Shown: positions 24,233-32,600 of the stretch, in pieces
How positions within the stretch are numbered: position 1 is the first letter of the stretch
How the letters are laid out: each line of letters starts with the position of its first letter
Assembly (NCBI GenBank): GCA_030835135.1
Contig: JAUQWO010000033.1
Coordinates: 1 to 54,645 of the forward strand
Source: Bacteroidota bacterium
GTDB taxonomy: Bacteria; Bacteroidota; Ignavibacteria; UBA10030; UBA6906
Direction: 5' to 3'
Length of the DNA: 54,645 nt
The notes under the pieces: model-generated
What the model saw: only the letters and a program-made list of their open reading frames with translations
Database searches by the model: none
Told to the model about the DNA's origin: nothing
Position numbers and translations under genes: made by a program

Positions 24233-26263
24233 TCAATACGACACTTCACACGTCATCCGAAATGACCGGGGCGGCATCGGGTATCCGGCCATCACTTCAT
24301 AGGAGGCACCGAGCACATTGTCCACATGCAGGTCGAGGTGCACGCGCACGGGATCGACCCCCAGGACGCAGCCGATGCCGGCGGACAGGACATGGTATGC
24401 CGGCAGGAATGCCTGAGCGTCTTCGGTGATGAAGCGATGACCCACGTAGGAATAGCTGGCAGAGAACTCCACTTCTCCCAGGACATTCAGCCCGGTCGCG
24501 GACGCCCACGATCCCAGCACACCCGCCGTCTCCTCCGGCGCGTAGATCACGGGGACATGCGTGTTGGGATCCCCCGCATAATCTTGCGACATTTTCAAGG
24601 ACCGTTGCCGCGCATAGTGCGCGTCGAAACAGAAACCACCAGCAGCGAACCCGTACGTCACCTCTACCCCTCTGCTATCGACCCGCCGGAGGTTCCTGGG
24701 TGTGACATTCCCTCCCGGGGCCGAGACCCAGACGATCCTGTCCGTCATATCGGTGATGAACCCCGTGAGGTCCATGCGGTGCTCGCCCAGCCACCAGCCA
24801 CTCCAACCCACGCCAGCCTCATACCCGACGGACCGTTCGGGGCGCAGGTCCGGATTCCCGACCCCGCCGCCTCCCGCGTAGTACAGCTCGTTGAACGTGG
24901 GCACCCGGAAATTCCTGCTGGCCATGGCGCGGATCCTGACCGAGGCATCGTGGGCCATGCCGGGCATGGAGACCGGCATGCGCACAAGGAGCCCGAGCTG
25001 CGGACTCCATGCTTCGAGTGAGGATGACACATGATCGTAGCGCAGCGCGGGAAAGAGGACGGCGTGGAGGGACCCCATGGATCCGAGCAGGGTATGCTCT
25101 GCGGCGACGGCCCCGCCCCATGCGGTTCGCCGGGCATCATTGCGATACGTATTCCCGTCGCCCTGCACGAGTGCAAGATCGCCACCGGCATAGATCTTCG
25201 TCCGCTCACCCATACGCACGGCCGCATGCGATTCCACATGGACGTCACGGGTGGTCAGATGATTGTCCACCGGCACGAAGCCGATGATCAGGCCGGGATC
25301 GCGATAGCGCTGGTAAGCGTACTGTCCCTGCAACCGGGTCTCCCACGTCACCGATGGCGCAAGCGTCGCTGTCAGCGATGCCTGGACGAGAGCGGTGCGG
25401 TCAGCCTGGCGGCCCTGGCCGGCGCTAAAGGGACCGGTGACCACGCCGGGAACGCCACGGTCTGCATCGAGTACGGCTGCCGTTCCGGAGAACTGCAGGT
25501 TCGCGTCCACCGGCAGCGTCCATGAAGCAGCCAGGCGGTCCGCATGGATGTCCGCGTTCCGTCGGACCATTGCGTACTGTATGGGGCCGTTCGTCAGTTC
25601 GAACGGAAAGTCCTCGTCACTGGTCTCCCGCGATGCGCTGACCCTCCACCGGAATGACGACGCCCCGTCGCCTGCCGCGAGGTGCAGCGCGCGGTACCCG
25701 TAGGATCCGACAGTGAGTCCACCCTCCACGGTCTTCCCCTCCTCCATCGTCCGGGTGAGAACATTGACCACGCCGGCAACGGCATGGGCGCCCTGCAATG
25801 CCGACTGTCCGCCCTGAACGATCTCGATCGATCCGATATCATACGTGGAAAAGAGCCCGAGATCGAAGCCACCGTTATGCGCGCTATTCGCAGGGAGACC
25901 ATTTAACAGGAGCAGGGTGTGTTCGGTACCGAGTCCGCGCTGACTCACGGTCTTCAGGCCGGAGACTCCTCCGTAATCCTTGACGAAGAGCCCGCTTGCA
26001 GCGGCGAGGATGGTTCCAAGAGAGACGGCCCCGCTGGCCCCAATGGTACGGCGTGAGAGGACCACCGCCTGAGAGGGAGATGTGATCGCAGGCCGCGGGA
26101 TGCGCTGGCTTGTCACGATCATCTCGTGGAGGAGATACGTCCGAACCGAATCAGCACTGCGGCTCAAGGAAGTGTCCTGTTGGGCGGCAGCAGTATCGGA
26201 CATCGCCACAAGGCATGCTACGAGGAGGACGGGTAGGCGCGTATGTTCCAGACGGAGGAGCAA
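24233..26263 (-). CDS. btuB: BtuB-like TonB-dependent cobalamin receptor
   Basis: A 676-residue outer-membrane receptor. After a signal peptide (LPVLLVACLVAMSDTAAA) comes the plug domain with TVSQRGLGTEHTLLLLNGLP, IGSIEIVQGGQSALQGAHAV and AGVVNVLTRT. A barrel follows with FRVPTFNELYYAGGGGVGNP, LRPERSVGYEAGVGWSG and a final strand ending EVSY. B12 specificity is inferred from the cobalamin riboswitch upstream and the BtuG-like partner downstream. The frame is open to 26434, but that extension would translate the riboswitch. TTG at 26263 is chosen because AGGGAGAGG lies upstream and a signal peptide begins there. Confidence 0.88.
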   Translation of the reverse strand: MLLRLEHTRLPVLLVACLVAMSDTAAAQQDTSLSRSADSVRTYLLHEMIVTSQRIPRPAITSPSQAVVLSRRTIGASGAVSLGTILAAASGLFVKDYGGVSGLKTVSQRGLGTEHTLLLLNGLPANSAHNGGFDLGLFSTYDIGSIEIVQGGQSALQGAHAVAGVVNVLTRTMEEGKTVEGGLTVGSYGYRALHLAAGDGASSFRWRVSASRETSDEDFPFELTNGPIQYAMVRRNADIHADRLAASWTLPVDANLQFSGTAAVLDADRGVPGVVTGPFSAGQGRQADRTALVQASLTATLAPSVTWETRLQGQYAYQRYRDPGLIIGFVPVDNHLTTRDVHVESHAAVRMGERTKIYAGGDLALVQGDGNTYRNDARRTAWGGAVAAEHTLLGSMGSLHAVLFPALRYDHVSSSLEAWSPQLGLLVRMPVSMPGMAHDASVRIRAMASRNFRVPTFNELYYAGGGGVGNPDLRPERSVGYEAGVGWSGWWLGEHRMDLTGFITDMTDRIVWVSAPGGNVTPRNLRRVDSRGVEVTYGFAAGGFCFDAHYARQRSLKMSQDYAGDPNTHVPVIYAPEETAGVLGSWASATGLNVLGEVEFSASYSYVGHRFITEDAQAFLPAYHVLSAGIGCVLGVDPVRVHLDLHVDNVLGASYEVMAGYPMPPRSFRMTCEVSY

Positions 26264-26265
26264 TG

Positions 26266-26299
26266 AAAAAGCCTCTCCCTTCGACACGAAGAAAGAGGC
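26266..26299 (-). terminator. Riboswitch expression platform: terminator masking the RBS
   Basis: On the minus strand a 13-bp stem (GCCTCTTTCTTCG / CGAAGGGAGAGGC, loop TGT, two G-U pairs, 26271-26299) is followed by TTTTT (26266-26270), an intrinsic terminator. The 3' arm contains AGGGAGAGG, the presumed ribosome-binding site of btuB whose TTG is at 26263. Formation of the stem would therefore stop transcription and also hide the site on any read-through RNA. Confidence 0.8.
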
Positions 26300-26369
26300 C
26301 GCACACATGCGGGCACACGTATGCCGCACGCAAACGTCCCTCTCCTTCCCGCGAAGGCTTGTGTGGACC

Positions 26370-26511
26370 TGGTACCGGCAGGTCTCCTGGCTCGTGACCG
26401 GAACACTCGTGATGTCTTCCCGATGCCTGAGCATCGGTGACGTGCACGCCGTTTGTCACATACAGTTGCGGGGCAGCTTCCGCTTACACGGAATTCCCTT
26501 CACCGGCACCA
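26370..26511 (-). promoter_or_regulatory. Cobalamin riboswitch aptamer
   Basis: The minus strand carries the class I AdoCbl/cobalamin aptamer signatures in order: GGTGAAGGGAA, AAGCGGAAGCTGCCCCGCA with ACTGT (core at 26463-26478), a variable stem GATGCTCAGGCATC, GGGAAGAC, and the B12 box AGCCAGGAGACCTGCC (26377-26392). The closing P1 helix pairs TGGTGCCGG (26503-26511) with CCGGTACCA (26370-26378). It precedes btuB-btuG and a terminator, so the expected logic is repression when cobalamin is plentiful. Confidence 0.95.
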
Positions 26512-26533
26512 TTGATGCAAATGAACTTGACCC

Positions 26534-26562
26534 AATATAGTTCACGTACTACCAAAAGTCAA
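26534..26562 (-). promoter_or_regulatory. Promoter of the riboswitch-btuB-btuG unit
   Basis: TTGACT (26557-26562) - 17 bp - TATATT (26534-26539) on the minus strand. The expected start near 26527 is about 16 bases before the P1 helix of the cobalamin riboswitch. A divergent plus-strand candidate, TTGATG (26512-26517) - 18 bp - TATAGT (26536-26541), overlaps it and could serve the large plus-strand gene; this second one is weaker. Confidence 0.7.
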
Positions 26563-26666
26563 GCTCGCTTTCTCCGCCATCTGGCGAATATTAGCCGCAG
26601 GAAATGGCAAACGGGCTGTGATTTCAGCGTCTGTCGGCTCGGAGACACGTTCCGGTTTCTGGCACG

Positions 26667-29600
26667 ATGAATGCACTTTTCCCTCGTGGATACATGGCTA
26701 TGACACGACAGAACATACGACTAGCACTTCAGGCGGCGTTCTTGCTGTTCGGCACCTCGATGGCGTGGAGCATTGATCCCCCCGTCCTCGTCAGTCCGAC
26801 GAACGGCGCAACGAATCAGCCGGTCCTCATCACCCTCAGCTGGAACGCGGTCGCATTCGCCGATTCGTACCTCGTCCAGGTGGCAGATGATTCGCTGTTC
26901 GAGACGATCATCATCACACGGTCGGTTCAACACGCAGCGGTGGCCCTGCAATCCACACAGGTCGGGCCGCTCGTTGGCGACTCGACCTACTTCTGGCGCA
27001 TCAGGACTCGTGAAAGCGGAACCGGAACACTCAGCGGGTGGTCTGCTGCCTGGCGTTTCCGCACCATTGCGGCGAAGCCCGGGACGCCGGTACTCTCGGC
27101 GCCGGCGACCAATGCAACAGGGATCGCGCTCACGGACACCCTGCGGTGGAATGCGGATGCGATCGCGGACGCGTATCGTGTCGAGATCTCCACGAGTTCG
27201 GGATTCACGGCCGGGACACTGGTCGTCGATACCGTCGTCAGCGTGCAATGGGGATTCAGCATTCAGAAATTCCCCATGCGCAATCTCACCAACAAGGTGA
27301 AGTACTACTGGCGCATCCAATCACGGAGGGACGCGGACAGCAGCGCATGGGCGGTGGCGTGGAACTTCACCACGATCGTTGATACACCGGCCGTCCCAAC
27401 GCCTCTCACTCCTGCTGTGGGCGCCCAGAGCATTCCGATCAATACGACGCCCTTCACCTGGTCGGCGGTGACCGACGCTGCTTCCTACCGTCTGCAGATC
27501 GCCACCGATGCGGGTTTCACGTCACTCGTCTATAATGATTCCGCGATCACGACGGCGAGCAAGGCGGTTCCCGGTCTGCTGAACGGCACTGCGTACTACT
27601 GGCGCGTGAACGCAAAGAATGTGGCAGCGATCTCGCCGTTCTCGGCTGCACGCTCGTTCTCCACCAAGCTTGCCCCTCCGGGAGCCACCTCGCCAGCGAA
27701 CAACGCCACCAATATGCCGATCGTTCAGCTCCTCGATTGGGACGCCGTGGCGGGCGCAGCGAGTTACCGGCTCCAGGTCTCGACGGCAACATCGTTCACC
27801 TCGCTCCTCTATAATGTGGTGCTCGCCGCGGACACATTCACGGTGAGCGGACTCGCGAACAAGACCAAATACTATTGGCGCGTCTCCGCACGCAACGCCT
27901 CCGGCGATACCAGTGCCTATCCCACAACGGCCTGGAACTTCACGACCATCGTGGACACGCCCGCGGTGCCTGTGCTTTCAGGGCCGGTCAATGGCGCCAC
28001 AAGCCAGCCTGTCCCACCCACCGTGTCGTGGGTCGCCGCGGCGGACGCTGCGAATTACCGGCTTCAGGTGGCGAGCGATTCACTGTTCACGATCATTGCG
28101 TTCGATGACAGTGCAGTGACGGGACAGACCAAACAGGTGACCGGACTCTCCTACGGGGCCAGATACTTCTGGCGGGTCCGTTCCAGGAATGCAGCCACGA
28201 CCTCCGAGTACTCCGCGGTCTGGTCATTCAGCACAAAACCTCTTGCCCCCTCTGCCGTTAGCCCGGTGAGTGGAGCGACCGGCATCTCGACCAGCCCGCT
28301 GTTGTCATGGACGCCCGTTGCTGGCGCAACCTCGTACCACGTACAGGTCTCAGCCGCAACAGGATTCTCGCCCCTGTTGCTTGACGCCACGACCCCTCAT
28401 GATACCATCAGTCTCGGCCCGCTGGCGAACAAGACGAAGTATTACTGGAGGGTGAGTGCGCGGAACGCCAATGGGGACACCAGCGCATATCCGGGCAGCG
28501 TATGGAACTTCACGACGATCGTTTCGGGTGCCGGCGAGCCAACGCTCGTGGCCCCGCTGGACGGAACGAAGAGCATCCCGCCAACCGCTGCCGCGTTCTC
28601 CTGGATCAAGGTCACCGACGCCGCAAGCTACCGGCTCCAGGTGTCGACCGATATGGCATTCGGCACCACGGTCTATGATGATTCCACGATCACCGCGATT
28701 TCCAGGACCGTGGCCACGCTCCAGACGTCCACGCAGTACTTCTGGCGCGTCAATGCAAAGAATGCGGCAAGCACAAGCCCCTGGTCCGAGGTCCGCTCCT
28801 TCACCACCAATCTCGTACAGCCGGGCGTTTCAGCGCCCACGATCGGAGCGATCGATCAATTCGTGAATCCAACGCTCAAATGGACCGCCAGCCCGACTGC
28901 GGCTTCGTACCTGGTCCAGGTTTCACGCGCATCCGCATTCAAGACCCTGCTTCTGGAGACGACGGTCAACGCAGAATCATTGCAGATCTCTGGACTCGGA
29001 AATGATTCCGTGTTCTACTGGCGCGTGAGCGCGAGGAACGCAGCGGGCGATTCGAGTACCTACCCTGCCACGGGGTGGTCGTTCCGGACAAAGATCGCGA
29101 CACCGTACCTGAATCAGCCCCTTGCCAACGCAGCGGGGCAGGTCCTCAACCCGACACTCACCTGGTTCGCCTCGCCGGGCGCTTCGACATACCGGCTCCA
29201 GGTATCGGAAGACCCGGCGTTCCCCGGTGCCGTGGTGTTCGATGATGCCGCGATCACCGGCATCTCGCGCCAGATCGGCCCCCTCGGGAGCTCCCGCACC
29301 TACTACTGGCGGGTCAATGCACGCAACACCACCGGTACTTCCACCAGCCTCTGGTCCGAGGTGAGAGCGTTCACGACCCGGATCGACACACCGGCGGTTC
29401 CCGTCCTGGCATCTCCTACGAACGGTGCCCTCGATCAGGTGTTCTCTCCGACACTGCAATGGTATTCCGCCACCGGCGCGTCCTTCTACGGCCTGCAGGT
29501 GGCACTCGACTCGCTCTTCACCAGGGTGGTCTTCGAACGGTTCCCGCTCGTGGCGACCTCCTTCCAGGTCGGTCCGCTGCAGAGCAACACGACATTCTGG

Positions 29601-32600
29601 TGGCGCGTCCAGGCAACAAACTCCACCGGCACGGCCAGCAGCGCATATTCCACGCCGCGCTGGTTCCGCACCATGCTGGAAACGCCGGCTGTCCCCATGC
29701 TGTTTCTCCCCGCGAGCAGAAGCATGGTCCAGCCGCTCACTCCGGTATTGCGTTGGTCCTCCTTCTCATCATCGGAATGGTACCGGCTACAGCTTTCAAC
29801 CGATTCGTACTTTCCCACAACCGTGATCGACACGACCGGATTGACCGATACCGTCTTCGCGGTGACCGGTGCGGCGGGGCTCGGACACAACACGGCGTAC
29901 TACTGGCGGGTGAAGGGCATCAACAGGCTGGACAGCAGTGCGTTCGCCCTGCCGTTCAATTTTACGACGGTGATCGCCACTCCCACGCTCACGACACCAC
30001 CGAATCAGGCATCGGAATACACCCCCGCCAACGTCGCCTTCCAGTGGCTGCCGGTGTCCGGCGCACGCACGTATGCGTTCCGGCTGAGCATGGATTCGAC
30101 CATGAGCACGATCGTCCGGAGCGATTCCGGATTGTCCGGCACGTCCGTCATGGTGGACTCGCTTTCGGTGAGCACGCGGTATTACTGGCAGGTCTCCGCG
30201 CGAAGCGATAGCAACGGGGTGACGCTCTCCCCCATCTGGTCGTTCACCACATTGATCACCGTCCCCGGGGTCCCACTCCTGACATCGCCGGTCGCGGGGG
30301 CAACGAATCAGCCGACGAGCATCACGTTCCAGTGGCGACCCTCGCTGGGCGCGAATTCGTACCGCCTGCAGATCTCGACAGATTCTGTCTTTGGATCGGT
30401 GCTGTACGACTTCCCTGCGCTTGCGGCAACAAGCCACCAGGTGACATCGCTCGCATACAACACCACGTACTTCTGGCGGGTGAACGCATCGAACGGCAAC
30501 GGGCCCAGTGCGTACTCCCCCGTCCGTCGATTCACGGTCACCGTTCCTCCGCCCGCGGTGCCATCCCTGACAGCTCCGACGGACGGACAGAACGATGTGG
30601 GTCTTCCCGTTTTGCTCTCGTGGGGCCAGACCTCAGGGGCCGCGCACTTCCGCGTGCGGATATCATCGACACCGGATTTCTCCACCGTCGTGTATGATTC
30701 CCTCACCCTCGATAACTGGGTGACCGTCAGCAGCATCGCGTACGGCGCAACATTCTTCTGGCAGGTCACCGCCATCAATGCGGGAGGCTCACAATCGTCG
30801 GCGGTCTGGAGCTTCTCCACCCGGATCAGTATCCCTGCGGTTCCCGTGCTCGTGATGCCCACGAACGGAACCATCAACACGCCAACGACACTGACCCTGG
30901 AATGGAGTGGTGCGACGGGAGCATCACGGTATCACCTGCAGGTGGCGCGGGATTCCGTCTTCTCGATCCTCATCCTGAGCGATTCGTTGCTGACGGCCCC
31001 CCTCTGCACATTGAGTACACTCGACAACTACACACGATTCTTCTGGCGGGTGCGCGCGATCAATGCCGGCGGTTCGAGCACATTCTCGCAGGGGTGGTCC
31101 TTCCGCACGGTCATAGGGACACCGGTGCCGGTCTTCCCGGCCGTCGCGGCACTGCATCAACCCCATGCTACGCTCTTCCGCTGGAATCGCCTGGCGACCC
31201 CGGCTGGCTACCGGCTGCAACTCTCACGACTGCCGGACTTTTCTGCCCTGGACCTCGATGCAGCGGGGATCTCCGACACCGTGTACCAGGCTCCGCCCAT
31301 GGTAGGATTCACGCGGTACTACTGGCGCGTGAGCGCCCGATCGATCGATGGCTCGAGCACAAGCGCCTACTCGCTGTCGCGGTACTACACAACGGTGCTG
31401 GACACGCCCGCCGTGGTTGCGCCGGCACCCGATGTGATCGAGCAACCCGTGACCATGACCGTCCGCTGGCGCCCCGTGCACTACGCCGAGACATACCGTC
31501 TCGAGCTTGCCCGTGATGAGCAATTCACCACGACCGCATTCGTCGACTCTACCGCGCTCGACACCGCCCGCACGGTAGGGCCGCTGGATGGGATGACGTC
31601 GTACTGGTGGCGCTTGCGCGCGCAGAACCCGGCGGATGCCAGTGAATATACGGCCACACGGAAATTCATCACCACCATAGCCACGCCGGTCCCACACTTA
31701 CCGGTGAACGGCGAGCAGTTTGCACCGCTGTCGCCGACCCTGACATGGGCGGATGTTCCTGGAGCGGCGCGGTACCGTGTTCAGGTGGCAACCGACACAC
31801 TCATGACCCAGATCGTGCTGGATGACTCCCTCCTCGCGACGCCAAGCAGGAGTGTCGGTCCACTCCCACGGCTCATGAAACACTATTGGCGCGTCAGGGC
31901 GAAGTCGGCCGACGGTCATTCGATCGGAGCATATTCGCCGGTCTGGTCGTTCCGGACCGTCCCCGCCCCACCCTCGGCAACCACGCTCCTGGCACCGGCA
32001 AGCGGACTGCTCGATCAATCCCGCACCGTTCAGTTGCGGTGGCGGAAAGCATCCGGTGCCGACACCTATGGGCTGCTCGTGGCCACGGATTCTTTGTTCA
32101 CGCAGCTTGTGGTCGATGACACCACCATCACGGACACGGTGTACACGCCGAAGGCGTTGGACGGCCTGATGAGACACTACTGGCGCGTGCGGAGTCTCAA
32201 TCCGGGCGGCTCGAGCGCACCGACTGCATACTGGCATTTCACGACCATCATCGCGACGCCTCTGGCTGTCGCACCATTGAATGGTGTGCCGGATCAGCCC
32301 GTCAATCTGCGGCTGATCTGGTCCAAAGTCCCTCGCGCAACGACATACCGTCTGCAGCTGTCCACGGATTCCTTGTTCAAGACCACGCTCTTCGACGATT
32401 CGACTCTCGTGGACACCGCCCGCATGATCAGCAGTCTCGGACGGTCGAGGACGTACTTCTGGCGTGTTCGTGCACGGGCAGCAGGCGGGGCCAGTACGAG
32501 CATCTGGAGCCCGGCACAACGGTTCATCACCGTGCCCGATCCGCCCGCAACGCCGGTCCTCATGGCACCGGCCGTCAATGCGAAGAACATCCCGGTCAGT

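Noticed and set aside
26264-26434. N-terminal extension of the btuB frame up to 26434
   Set aside because: It would translate the cobalamin riboswitch and terminator; the residues look like RNA-structure codons and the signal peptide starts only after 26263.
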